A program made the translations under genes and the position numbers. Of a stretch of DNA of 38,894 bases, positions 1-9,200 are shown in pieces. Numbering within the stretch: position 1 is the first letter of the stretch; each line of letters opens with the position of its first letter. The notes under the pieces were generated by a model, which was not told where the DNA came from, made no database searches, and worked only from the letters and a program-made list of their open reading frames with translations. Origin of the DNA: an uncultured Saprospiraceae bacterium (GTDB taxonomy: Bacteria; Bacteroidota; Bacteroidia; Chitinophagales; Saprospiraceae); contig CAJQRD010000020.1 of the NCBI GenBank assembly GCA_905480605.1, forward strand, positions 64,001-102,894, written 5' to 3'.

Positions 1-1184
1 ACGCTTTAGTAGATCATTTTTTAGCTTTTGACAAGAACTCTAAAGTAGCTTGTGAAACTTTAGTGACTACAGGTCAAGTTATTTTAGCTGGTGAAGTCAA
101 AACGAAAACATATTTAGATGTTCAACAAATAGCTAGAGATGTTATCAAGCGTATCGGATACACAAAATCTGAATATATGTTTGATGCAGACTCTTGTGGT
201 GTTTTGTCTTCAATTCATGAACAATCACCTGATATTAATCAAGGTGTAGACAGAGCTAAAAAAGAAGATCAAGGTGCTGGTGATCAAGGGATGATGTTTG
301 GTTATGCTACCAATGAGACAGATAACTATATGCCTTTGGCTTTAGATCTTTCTCATAAGATTTTGATTGAATTGGCAGCTATCAGAAAGGAAGGTAAAAA
401 GATGACTTACTTGAGACCAGATTCTAAATCTCAAGTGACAATCAAATATTCTGATGATCATAAACCTGTGGCTATTGATTCAATAGTTGTAAGTACTCAA
501 CACGATGACTTTGATGCTGAAAAGAAAATGTTGGCTCAAATCAAGGACGATGTTAAAAACATTGTTATCCCAAGAGTAAAGAAAAAGTGTAGTGCTTCAA
601 CCGAGAAGTTGTTTACAAATAAAATTACCTTTCATGTTAACCCTACAGGTAAGTTTGTAATAGGAGGACCTCACGGTGACACTGGGTTGACAGGAAGAAA
701 AATAATCGTAGATACTTACGGTGGTAAAGGTGCTCACGGTGGTGGGGCATTTTCAGGTAAAGATCCATCTAAGGTAGATAGATCTGCAGCTTATGCAACT
801 AGACACATTGCAAAGAACTTGGTTGCTGCAGGTGTTTGTGATGAAATACTTGTTCAAGTTTCTTATGCAATTGGTGTTGCAGAACCAACAAACATCTATA
901 TTAATACATACGGAACATCAAAAGTTAAACATTCAGATTCTAAGATTGCAGACATTGTGAATGATGTTTTTGATATGAGACCATATGGTATTGAAACAAG
1001 GTTAAAGTTGAGAAATCCGATCTATTCTGAAACTGCTGCTTATGGACACATGGGACGTAAATCAGAAAAGAAAACTGTACAATTTATCAACGGTTCAGGT
1101 AAGACAATAAAGAAGAACGTCGAGACATTTACCTGGGAAAAATTAGACTACGTGAAGAAAGTACAGAAAGCTTTTGGGTTGTAG
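1..1184 (+). CDS. metK: S-adenosylmethionine synthetase, 5' end cut by window
   Basis: This enzyme makes S-adenosylmethionine from methionine and ATP in the cytoplasm. The frame is open from base 3, and its first visible residues (ALVDHFLAF, then [11 protein letters not shown]) match the family's N-terminal region, so the GTG at 63 is internal and the true start lies before the window. About 393 residues are visible and roughly 25 are missing compared with the family. The ATP/phosphate-binding motifs are present: GAGDQG near visible residue 91, and [19 protein letters not shown] in the central domain. The C-terminus is intact. A strong terminator follows about 35 bases later. It appears to be the last gene of its transcript. 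The identification is firm. Confidence 0.97.
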   Translation, partial: ALVDHFLAFDKNSKVACETLVTTGQVILAGEVKTKTYLDVQQIARDVIKRIGYTKSEYMFDADSCGVLSSIHEQSPDINQGVDRAKKEDQGAGDQGMMFGYATNETDNYMPLALDLSHKILIELAAIRKEGKKMTYLRPDSKSQVTIKYSDDHKPVAIDSIVVSTQHDDFDAEKKMLAQIKDDVKNIVIPRVKKKCSASTEKLFTNKITFHVNPTGKFVIGGPHGDTGLTGRKIIVDTYGGKGAHGGGAFSGKDPSKVDRSAAYATRHIAKNLVAAGVCDEILVQVSYAIGVAEPTNIYINTYGTSKVKHSDSKIADIVNDVFDMRPYGIETRLKLRNPIYSETAAYGHMGRKSEKKTVQFINGSGKTIKKNVETFTWEKLDYVKKVQKAFGL

Positions 1185-1220
1185 GTTTGACAAAAAAGTT
1201 TACGATTATAAATAATACAA

Positions 1221-1254
1221 AAAAGAGAATCTGATTTCAGATTCTCTTTTTTTA
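1221..1254 (+). terminator. Rho-independent terminator of metK
   Basis: A 14-bp perfect stem (1221-1234 with 1237-1250) has an AAAAGAG... left arm and a CTCTTTT right arm that runs into a T tract. It lies 37 bases after the metK stop. The A-rich left arm means it could also work for minus-strand transcripts, but no minus-strand gene ends here. Confidence 0.9.
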
Positions 1255-1318
1255 TGTGCAATTGATAATAGACATAAAAACAATAATTTAACAGAATGAG
1301 CCCTTATGAGTATGTTAG

Positions 1319-1339
1319 TCTTTATTTTGATAATAAAGA
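1319..1339. repeat. 8-bp inverted repeat in the metK-gcvP gap
   Basis: TCTTTATT (1319-1326) pairs with AATAAAGA (1332-1339) over a 5-nt loop. No T tract follows, so it is not an obvious terminator. Apart from this, the metK terminator and the palindrome at 1421-1443, the 318-nt gap between metK and gcvP shows no gene and no recognisable riboswitch. Confidence 0.4.
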
Positions 1340-1420
1340 TTGATTCTTCATTGTTAAACGCCTCTTGATTTTCTTCTTCTTTTTCCTAACCTTTTTCTTC
1401 TTTTATGGTTTATAAATAAA

Positions 1421-1443
1421 AGCTATCACGATAGCTATCGGGA
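1421..1443. repeat. Nested palindromes ahead of gcvP
   Basis: Two overlapping inverted repeats are present: AGCTATC (1421-1427) with GATAGCT (1430-1436), and the perfect 12-bp palindrome CGATAGCTATCG (1429-1440) followed by GGA. It lies 60-80 bases before the gcvP start. It could be an operator or a copy of a dispersed intergenic palindrome. No second copy was noticed in this window. Confidence 0.5.
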
Positions 1444-1502
1444 AGTAACATTATGTTTTTAAATCACTTCTCCATATATTCGTAACATCTAATAAATGTA
1501 CT

Positions 1503-4352
1503 ATGAAACTAGATCAATTTAAAGATAGACATATTGGCCCTGATTCTTCAGAAATCAATGAAATGTTAAACTCAATTGGCATCTCATCTGTAGAAGAGCT
1601 TATTCAAAAGACAGTTCCCGATTCTATCCGATTAAAGGAAGAGTTGAACTTACCCGAAGCCATGTCTGAATTTGAGTACTTAAGAGAATTGAAACAGACT
1701 GCTCAGAAAAACAAAGTATTCAGATCTTATATTGGTCAAGGTTATTATGGGACAATAACGCCATCTGTAATCTTGAGAAATATCTTCGAAAATCCAGGAT
1801 GGTATACACAATATACACCATATCAAGCTGAGATTGCTCAAGGAAGATTAGAAGCCTTGCTGAACTTTCAAACGATGGTATGTGATTTGACTGGAATGCC
1901 TTTGGCAAATGCTTCATTGTTGGATGAAGGAACAGCTGCGGCTGAAGCCATGATTATGTGCTATGGTATTATTAACAAGCGTACGAAAACACCTATCAAT
2001 AAATTCTTTTTAGATCAATATACTTTCCAACAAACAAAGGACGTAATTATTGGTCGTGCAACACCATTAAATATCGAAGTTGTAGAAGGGGATTGGAAGA
2101 CTGCTGATTTGGATGAAACTTATTTTGGTGCTTTTGTACAATACCCGAATGCAATCGGAAGCGTTGAAGAGTACGGATCGTTTTCTGAGACATTAAAGAG
2201 CAACAACAAAATGTTGGTTGTAGGTGCTGATCTTTTAAGTTTAAGTTTGTTGAAATCTCCTGGTTCTTGGGGAGCTGATGTGGTTGTTGGTACGACACAA
2301 AGATTTGGTGTGCCCATGGGTTTTGGTGGGCCTCATGCGGCTTACTTAGCAACAACAGAAAAATACAAAAGACAAATTCCAGGTAGAATTATTGGTGTTT
2401 CACAAGATAGACATGGCAACCGTGCTTTGAGAATGGCATTGCAAACTAGAGAACAACACATTAAAAGAGAGAAGGCAACTTCTAATATATGTACGGCTCA
2501 AGCTTTGTTAGCAATAATGGCATCTATGTATGCTTGTTATCATGGTCCCAAAGGAATTCAAGGCATTGGATTGAAAGTGCAAAATAATACAAAAGCATTG
2601 TACAAGCATTTAAAATCATGTGGATTTGAAATACTAAACAATACATTTTTTGATACGATTTCTTTTAAGGTTTCAGATGATCAAAAAAGCCAAATTGTTA
2701 AACTTTCTGAAAACAATGGTATCAATTTCTTTTATAATGGAAATACAGTTTCAATCAGTTTAGATGAAACAGTTTCTGCACAAGACTTGGTTGATATTAA
2801 AGCCAGTTTGACATTAGGAGAAGTGAGCGAATTTACCAATGGTGTTGAATATGGTGTTACATCAGCAATGATTCGAGAATTGGATTATCTGACGCATCCA
2901 GTTTTTAATTTGCACAGAACAGAAACGCAAATGATGCGTTATATCAAGTCTTTGGAAAATAAAGATTTGTCATTAGTACACTCGATGATTGCGTTGGGCA
3001 GTTGCACGATGAAGTTGAATGCTGCTACGGAATTGATACCAGTGTCTTGGCCTGAATTTGGAGGAATGCATCCATTTGTTCCAAAAAATCAAATGCAAGG
3101 ATATCAACAAATATTTGATGAGTTGACAGCTTATTTGGCGGAGATTACTGGGTTTGCAGGATGTACATTACAACCCAATTCAGGGGCACAAGGCGAATAT
3201 GCCGGTTTGATGATGATTCGCGCTTATCACTTGAATAATAAAGATGATCACAGAAATATAGTTTTGATTCCTTCTTCTGCACATGGTACAAATCCTGCAT
3301 CAGCTGTTATGGCAGGAATGCAAGTTGTAGTTACAGCATGTGATGAAAAAGGCAATATCTCATTGGATGATCTTAAAGTAAAAATAGAAGAACACAAAGA
3401 CAATTTAGCAGGCATCATGATTACCTACCCCTCAACTCATGGTGTTTTTGAAGAAGACGTTATAGAAATATGTGATCGCATTCATGATGCGGGAGGTTTG
3501 GTTTATATGGATGGAGCCAATATGAATGCACAAGTTGGATTGACAAGTCCAGGAGCGATTCATGCAGATTGTTGTCACTTGAATTTGCACAAGACTTTTG
3601 CAATTCCACATGGAGGTGGAGGTCCGGGAATGGGGCCTGTTTGTGTAAATGAAAAACTATTGCCATTTGTACCTGGTCATCCATTTGCTGACAATGCAGT
3701 GACAGCAATAAGTCCAATTTCTGCCGCACATTGGGGAAGCGCCAGTATCTTATTGATTTCTTACGCATACATTAAAATGCTAGGAAAAGATGGTGTTAGA
3801 TTATCGACCGAAGCCGCCATCCTAAATGCAAATTACATCAAGAGTATGTTGTCAAATGACTACGATGTTTTATACACCAACATAAATGGATTTTGTGCCC
3901 ACGAGCTGATTTTGGACTTGAGAGACTTTAAAGATGGTGGTGTTTCTGCTGAAGATGTTGCTAAGCGTCTGATGGATTACGGATTCCATGCACCAACTTT
4001 ATCCTTTCCGGTTGCTGGTACTATAATGATAGAACCAACAGAAAGTGAAAGCAAAGATGAATTGGATAGGTTTATTGTGGCTTTACAATCGATCAGAGAA
4101 GAAATCAGAAATGTTGTGGAAGGAAAAGTTGATGCTGTAGACAATGTGTTAGTTAACGCTCCGCACCCATTGCATGAAATTTCTGCTGACGAATGGCATC
4201 ATAAATATTCACGATCTGATGCGGCTTATCCATTAGCATACTTGAGAGGCAGTCTTAAGTTTTGGCCAACAATTGCAAGAGTAGACAATGCATTTGGAGA
4301 TCGCAACTTAATTTGTACCTGTCCTCCAATGGAAGCGTATATGGAGAGTTGA
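1503..4352 (+). CDS. gcvP: Glycine dehydrogenase (decarboxylating), P-protein
   Basis: This is the P-protein of the glycine cleavage system, a PLP enzyme that decarboxylates glycine and passes the aminomethyl group to the lipoyl H-protein. At 949 residues it is the fused, full-length form, with an N-terminal half and a C-terminal half of the same fold. It begins with the typical DRHIGP motif at residues 9-14. The PLP lysine is K697 in HLNLHKTFAIPHGGGGPGMG, and SCTMKLNAATE marks the start of the C-terminal half. ATG 1503 is the natural start. gcvT and gcvH are not in the window, and the gene stands alone between terminators. Confidence 0.97.
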   Translation: MKLDQFKDRHIGPDSSEINEMLNSIGISSVEELIQKTVPDSIRLKEELNLPEAMSEFEYLRELKQTAQKNKVFRSYIGQGYYGTITPSVILRNIFENPGWYTQYTPYQAEIAQGRLEALLNFQTMVCDLTGMPLANASLLDEGTAAAEAMIMCYGIINKRTKTPINKFFLDQYTFQQTKDVIIGRATPLNIEVVEGDWKTADLDETYFGAFVQYPNAIGSVEEYGSFSETLKSNNKMLVVGADLLSLSLLKSPGSWGADVVVGTTQRFGVPMGFGGPHAAYLATTEKYKRQIPGRIIGVSQDRHGNRALRMALQTREQHIKREKATSNICTAQALLAIMASMYACYHGPKGIQGIGLKVQNNTKALYKHLKSCGFEILNNTFFDTISFKVSDDQKSQIVKLSENNGINFFYNGNTVSISLDETVSAQDLVDIKASLTLGEVSEFTNGVEYGVTSAMIRELDYLTHPVFNLHRTETQMMRYIKSLENKDLSLVHSMIALGSCTMKLNAATELIPVSWPEFGGMHPFVPKNQMQGYQQIFDELTAYLAEITGFAGCTLQPNSGAQGEYAGLMMIRAYHLNNKDDHRNIVLIPSSAHGTNPASAVMAGMQVVVTACDEKGNISLDDLKVKIEEHKDNLAGIMITYPSTHGVFEEDVIEICDRIHDAGGLVYMDGANMNAQVGLTSPGAIHADCCHLNLHKTFAIPHGGGGPGMGPVCVNEKLLPFVPGHPFADNAVTAISPISAAHWGSASILLISYAYIKMLGKDGVRLSTEAAILNANYIKSMLSNDYDVLYTNINGFCAHELILDLRDFKDGGVSAEDVAKRLMDYGFHAPTLSFPVAGTIMIEPTESESKDELDRFIVALQSIREEIRNVVEGKVDAVDNVLVNAPHPLHEISADEWHHKYSRSDAAYPLAYLRGSLKFWPTIARVDNAFGDRNLICTCPPMEAYMES

Positions 4353-4390
4353 AAATAAGATAACAATCCCACAGTTAGGTGTCAAATATT

Positions 4391-4427
4391 AATAGCTCTG
4401 TATTGTAAATGCAGAGCTATTTTTTTA
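4391..4427 (+). terminator. Rho-independent terminator of gcvP
   Basis: The stem AATAGCTCTG (4391-4400) pairs with CAGAGCTATT (4412-4421), with partial pairing inside the loop, and is followed by a run of T. It is 39 bases past the gcvP stop. Confidence 0.88.
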
Positions 4428-4492
4428 TTGAAATTGATGTTGCGAGTAACAAGAATGGGTAGCCCACTTAATCTAATCACAAGATTTTAGTT

Positions 4493-4924
4493 TTATTTTT
4501 CAAGTTCCCATCCTTCTAAAGAAACCTTACTGCTGTAATAAATTAAGTTGTAATCATCATTTATTCTGCTGTAGCGCTTTACTATTTTAAAAGCACCAGT
4601 TTTTTCAACTATAGTTTCGAAGATTATTCCACTAAAATTATCAAATGTTCTTTGGTAAGCGCCACCTTGATCGTTGAAAGCTTTGTGTAGCTTCCAATTT
4701 TCTTTTTGCCATTTTGAACCATCACTCTTTTCAGCCAATGGAAAGACAATATGGTTCATTTGGTATATACTATCTGAATGAAATTTATTGTAAAAAGTAA
4801 CAAAATCTGATGGTATTTCCATAGTCAAAACTTCTTCAGATTTTGTTACAAAATCTTTTTTCACACTTTCCTTACAAGATGTAATTATTGAAAGAATAAC
4901 CAGTAATAATATAAATCGAAACAT
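4493..4924 (-). CDS. Small lipoprotein, possibly DUF4348-like
   Basis: This 143-residue protein has a short lipoprotein signal: MFRF, a hydrophobic stretch, then the lipobox IITSC with the lipidated cysteine at residue 17. The mature part is soluble and has FVTFYNKFHSDSIYQMNHI followed by FPL, which resembles the core of the Bacteroidota family DUF4348. That assignment is from memory of the family pattern and is tentative. No catalytic motif is visible. It is transcribed alone on the minus strand, in the same direction as the phosphopantetheinyl transferase upstream, with about 100 bases of repeat-rich DNA between them. Its function is unknown. Confidence 0.8.
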   Translation of the reverse strand: MFRFILLLVILSIITSCKESVKKDFVTKSEEVLTMEIPSDFVTFYNKFHSDSIYQMNHIVFPLAEKSDGSKWQKENWKLHKAFNDQGGAYQRTFDNFSGIIFETIVEKTGAFKIVKRYSRINDDYNLIYYSSKVSLEGWELEK

Positions 4925-4952
4925 TTTTATTTTTTTATTCTAATGTCATTAA

Positions 4953-4980
4953 CATAATTCATAATCCATAATCCATAATC
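4953..4980. repeat. Short tandem repeat, four 7-bp units
   Basis: One CATAATT unit is followed by three CATAATC units in direct tandem, between two minus-strand genes. Such short repeats can vary in copy number by slippage. No function is evident. Confidence 0.6.
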
Positions 4981-4998
4981 CCACTCTCAATTTTTTCC

Positions 4999-5030
4999 TT
5001 AATAATTAATTTTTCCTCATTAATTATTAA
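4999..5030. repeat. 12-bp perfect inverted repeat after the PPTase gene
   Basis: TTAATAATTAAT (4999-5010) pairs perfectly with ATTAATTATTAA (5019-5030) over an 8-nt loop, immediately after the stop codon of the minus-strand gene at 5031. The stem is all A/T and is followed on the minus strand by GGAAAAAATT rather than a T run, so it is more likely a 3'-end RNA structure than a strong intrinsic terminator. Confidence 0.6.
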
Positions 5031-5675
5031 TCATTCATCCACCCTCAAAGCATAAACCAAATAAAAATCATCAATAAGATCCGTATAAATGTCATACTCT
5101 TGAAAAGCATCCTCTTTTTTGACCCAACCTTTCAATTCTAAGTCCTTTTTAAAGTATATGAACGGATAAACATGCATATGTCTTTTAAAGTCAAGTTCTT
5201 TTTTCCCCCAAGCTTTATACATACATTCCTTGGCGCTCCAAAAAATATGATAATAAGCATCTAAATTATTTTCGTCCAATTGAGATATCTCTTGATTCGA
5301 AATAAACTTCTTATGAATCCTAGAAATTTTATCCTCCTTCTTCTGGATGTCTATACCTACTACAGAATTTGATATAATAGCTGCAGCCCTGTTTTTTGAA
5401 TGACTGATAGATATATGACAATTCGAATTTTCTAAAATGGGTTTGCCAAAATTATCTTTTGATATTTCACAAGATGTGGTATCGATGATCGTTTTGATTA
5501 GATATCGACTGCAAAACCACTCTTTTTGCCTGTGTTCTTTGTAGGAGCGGACCATATTTAGCTCGTTTTCAGTCAAATTGAGCTTATTAATGTAAAAATC
5601 ATTGCTTTCAGTGTTTTCCCAAACAACAATTCTTGTTTTATTAAAATCAATTTTTTTATTGAATATCAACGGCAT
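5031..5675 (-). CDS. 4'-phosphopantetheinyl transferase (Sfp type)
   Basis: This enzyme transfers the phosphopantetheine arm of coenzyme A onto carrier proteins. At 214 residues it is close to the usual Sfp/EntD-type length. The first magnesium-binding motif is VVGIDIQKKED, and the second is FWSAKECMYKAWGKK with the conserved WxxKE...K pattern. The N-terminal RSYKEHRQKEWFCSRYLIK region is also typical of the family. It is divergent from dcd across a 36-base gap. No polyketide or non-ribosomal peptide genes are near, so it probably serves fatty-acid synthesis or another carrier protein. The substrate carrier cannot be told from sequence. Confidence 0.9.
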   Translation of the reverse strand: MPLIFNKKIDFNKTRIVVWENTESNDFYINKLNLTENELNMVRSYKEHRQKEWFCSRYLIKTIIDTTSCEISKDNFGKPILENSNCHISISHSKNRAAAIISNSVVGIDIQKKEDKISRIHKKFISNQEISQLDENNLDAYYHIFWSAKECMYKAWGKKELDFKRHMHVYPFIYFKKDLELKGWVKKEDAFQEYDIYTDLIDDFYLVYALRVDE

Positions 5676-5692
5676 AAAATATCTTACATTTG
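5659..5692 (+). promoter_or_regulatory. Bacteroidota-type promoter of dcd
   Basis: TTG at 5659-5661 and TACATTTG at 5685-5692 match the Bacteroidota -33/-7 pattern (TTG, TAnnTTTG) with a 23-nt spacer, at the long end of the usual range. The dcd ATG begins 19 bases after the -7 box. A second TAnnTTTG match lies on the minus strand at 5706-5699 and points at the phosphopantetheinyl transferase gene, but has no matching -33 TTG. Confidence 0.55.
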
Positions 5693-5711
5693 TAGATTCA
5701 AAAGTAAAGAT

Positions 5712-6248
5712 ATGATTCTAACTGACGTACAGATACTAGAGAGCATAGAAAATGGCGAAATCGTCATAGAACCTTATGATCGCAAGAGCTTGGGCACCAA
5801 TTCATATGATGTTCATCTTGGGAAATATATGGCAGTTTACACTGAAGATGTTCTAGATGCTAAAAAACACAATCCTATAAAAGAAATCATAATTCCTGAA
5901 GAAGGATATGTGATTCAACCTGGTACTTTATACCTAGGAGTGACTGAAGAGTATACTGAAACCCATGCGAGTGTTCCTTTTTTGGAAGGCAAGTCTTCTG
6001 TAGGAAGGTTGGGAATTGATATTCATGCTACTGCAGGAAAGGGTGATGTTGGGTTTTGCAATACCTGGACCTTAGAAATTAGTTGTGTTCACCCAGTGCG
6101 TGTTTATGCAAGTATGCCAATTGGTCAATTGATTTATTTTAAAGTTGATGGCAAAATTGAAAATTACTACAATAAGAAATCAAATGCTAAGTACAACCAA
6201 AGGACAACGAAACCTGTTGAAAGTATGATGTTTAAAAACAAATTTTAA
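5712..6248 (+). CDS. dcd: dCTP deaminase
   Basis: This enzyme deaminates dCTP to dUTP for thymidylate synthesis. The 178-residue length suits the compact bacterial form. The trimer active-site block EGKSSVGRLGIDIHATAG is followed by GFCNTWTLEI, whose glutamate is the catalytic base in the family, and IGQLIYFKV follows. Whether it also hydrolyses dUTP, as in bifunctional Dcd/Dut enzymes, cannot be settled from sequence by eye. A promoter is placed just upstream. The helicase gene follows after 44 bases and may be cotranscribed. Confidence 0.95.
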   Translation: MILTDVQILESIENGEIVIEPYDRKSLGTNSYDVHLGKYMAVYTEDVLDAKKHNPIKEIIIPEEGYVIQPGTLYLGVTEEYTETHASVPFLEGKSSVGRLGIDIHATAGKGDVGFCNTWTLEISCVHPVRVYASMPIGQLIYFKVDGKIENYYNKKSNAKYNQRTTKPVESMMFKNKF

Positions 6249-6292
6249 TTTTTTTCATTATTACATTTCTATAAGAAAATTCAAACTGATTT

Positions 6293-9200
6293 ATGTCCAA
6301 CGAGATTAAAATTCCGTCTGATCTATTAAAAGAATTTCTGAGATCACCACGGTCAGATGTGCGTGGAAGAGGGGAGTTAATTTATTTGAAGGGCAACGTG
6401 CTTGAGGTTTACTACGATAAGAACACTTATAAGGTACATGCTCAAGTTCAAGGCTCAAGAATCTACAATACAAGTATTAAGTTTTCCAGTTCATTTGCTG
6501 TTATTTTAGGTGCTGAATGCAACTGCCCTTATGGTGATACATGCAAGCATAGTTTGGCATTGGCATATCATCTTTTAAATGAGAGTAATGTCCGCATTAT
6601 ATCTGACGGATCTGATAGGCAAATTAAATTGGCTAAAACGAAGGCTTCAACTTTTCGTGTTATACCTGGGAACAATTTGGAAGAGTGGCGTAAGAATATA
6701 AACTATTTGAGACCCTATTCTGTATTTCCTCACAGACCCTCAAATTTGATCAAATTTAAACTTGAGCAAGACGGAATGTTTGTCGGTGAATTTTATACCA
6801 AAGATTGGTATAACGCTCCAGAAGAAAAGAATGGTGAAGCTGTCATTCAACTTAAGTCTAAAAAGTTATCCATCAAATGTAATTCATGTTCATTCAATTC
6901 TGAAGGTCTTTGTAAACATCAGTATATAATACTTGATGAAATGTTATCCATGGATGCGGTTTTCGAAAATGATTATGAAACAATAATAGAAAATTCTGCA
7001 GCAGAAATTGGGATTTCACCCAGTAATTTTATCAAGTATTTTAAGGTCAGCTTGGTTGACAAAAAATTCCAGATTGAATCCACATCACCTTCGATCTTGT
7101 TTGACGATAACATTGAAGAAATAAAAGAATCATTTTCTACCCATGTTGATTATAAAAAATTAGAAGCCAAACTGGAAGGTACAACGACTATGGGGGAAGC
7201 TTTTGTTTGGACTGAAGAAGAGGTCGGATTTGAAACTGACGTTCTGTTGATTCTTTCTGGAAAGAAAAATAAAGATGGTTCTAAATTGGCGTCAAATTTT
7301 AAAGTCAGTGATCGAGCTAGATTGATGCCAAAGGCACAGTTCGATTTTTTTAACCGTTATATTTTGTTGAAAAAGAGCTTCTTTAATGATGATCGAAAGC
7401 AAGATTACCTCAATATATGGGAGTTGATAACAGAAAGCAGAGAAACAATAAAGTCTAGTTTAAATTACTATTATAAAGCCAAGAAGGATTCACGTTATTT
7501 TAATGATGGGGGTATATTTACGGCAAGGAAAAGTGATTTAAATCCTTTTGATTTTCGACATGAAGAAATATCCGTAACGGCAATCGCCAATAAAGTGGAT
7601 GAATTTTACCAATTGGAATTCAAAGTGAAAGTGGGGGAAAGTGAAATGCCTTTTACAGGAGATGATATTGTGACCTCTTTCTTTTTAGTAAAAAATCAAG
7701 AAGGTTTCTTTTACAACAATAGCTTTGTTTTTAAAATCTTAAAATTTATTGGTGATCAGCCAATTAAAAAGTTTACACCAAAAGACAAACATTCATATTT
7801 TGAAATAATCAATTATCTGCAGGACAAAGTAGACTTGGTGAATAATTTGCCAGTAGAAACAAATGATGTCTTTGTTGATAAATATAAGTACAACATCAAG
7901 CTTAAAGAACTAGGTGACTTTATAATTTTTGAACCTATCATTGCCTTTGATCAAGGTGAACTAAATGTATTGGTTGAGGGTACAAAGTTTATTGATGGAA
8001 TCCGATATTCTTTTGATGAAACTGTGATTACAGACTTTCGGAATACTTTCCTGAACTTCAATAAAAATTTCATCATGGAGTCAGAAGGATTTCCATGTGT
8101 GTATTTGAACAAGTCAGACTACCTTGACCAACTATGGTATCTAGAATTTTTTGAGAAATGTAATGATGCCAACATTTCAGTGATTGGACATCAGGATTTC
8201 CAAAGGTTAAAACTTAGCGAACACAAGGCAGATATTCAAGAAGAACTGGCCTCGAATATAGATTGGTTTGATCTTAATATCATCATGAAGTTCGGTGACG
8301 AGATCATTGAAAGAAAAAAATGGATAAAAGCGATAAAGGATGGGCAGCAATATATTGAATTAGACGATGGTAGTTTAGGTTTGTTACCAGAAGAGTGGTT
8401 TAACAAATTGTCTAGTATCATAAAAGTTGCAGATACCGGTAAAGAAGGCTTACGTATCAGTAAGATGAGATTCAATATAATTGATGAATTGTTTGATCAA
8501 ATTGATAATGCTGAGATCATTCGGGAAATTGAAGAAAAGAAAAAAGCACTATTAGAATATAAAGGCAAAAAGTCTTATATAATTCCAACAACAGTTAATG
8601 CTGAGGTTCGACCTTACCAACAACAGGGTTATGATTGGTTACGCTTCTTAGAGAATTACAAGTTGGGAGGTATTTTGGCTGATGACATGGGATTAGGAAA
8701 GACATTGCAAATGATAAGTTTGTTGGCTTCTGCCAAACAAGAATCCAAATGTTTTGCATTGATTATTGTGCCCAATAGTTTGCTGTTTAACTGGTCAAGA
8801 GAATTGGATAAATTTTGCCCTGATCTCACTTATATGATTTATCATAAATTGGATAGGAGATCTAAATTAGATGATTTTGAAGATTTTGATGTTGTCATTA
8901 CAACTTATGGTACAGCAACGAAAGATGCGCAATTATTGAATCGTTTTACTTTCAGCCATATTATTCTTGATGAATCTCAGGCTATTAAAAACCCATCATC
9001 AAAGCGTTTCAAATCTTTAAGATTGTTGAGGGGTAAAAATAAATTTTGTTTAACTGGTACACCAATTGAAAACAACACTTTTGATCTGTACGCACAAATG
9101 TCTTTTGTCAATCCTGGCTTATTAGGTAATCAGACTTATTTCAAGATAAATTTTTCAAATCCAATAGATAAAGCAGGTGATCCTGAAGCAACCAAGTTGT

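Noticed and set aside
63-1184. GTG 63 as the true start of metK
   Set aside because: The frame is open from base 3 and the residues before 63 match the family, so the gene is cut by the window edge.
2047-2355. Antisense frames of 60-125 codons inside gcvP, the helicase, uvrA, hisS, pepP and others
   Set aside because: They are shadows of strongly coding genes on the other strand, without starts, leaders or recognisable domains.
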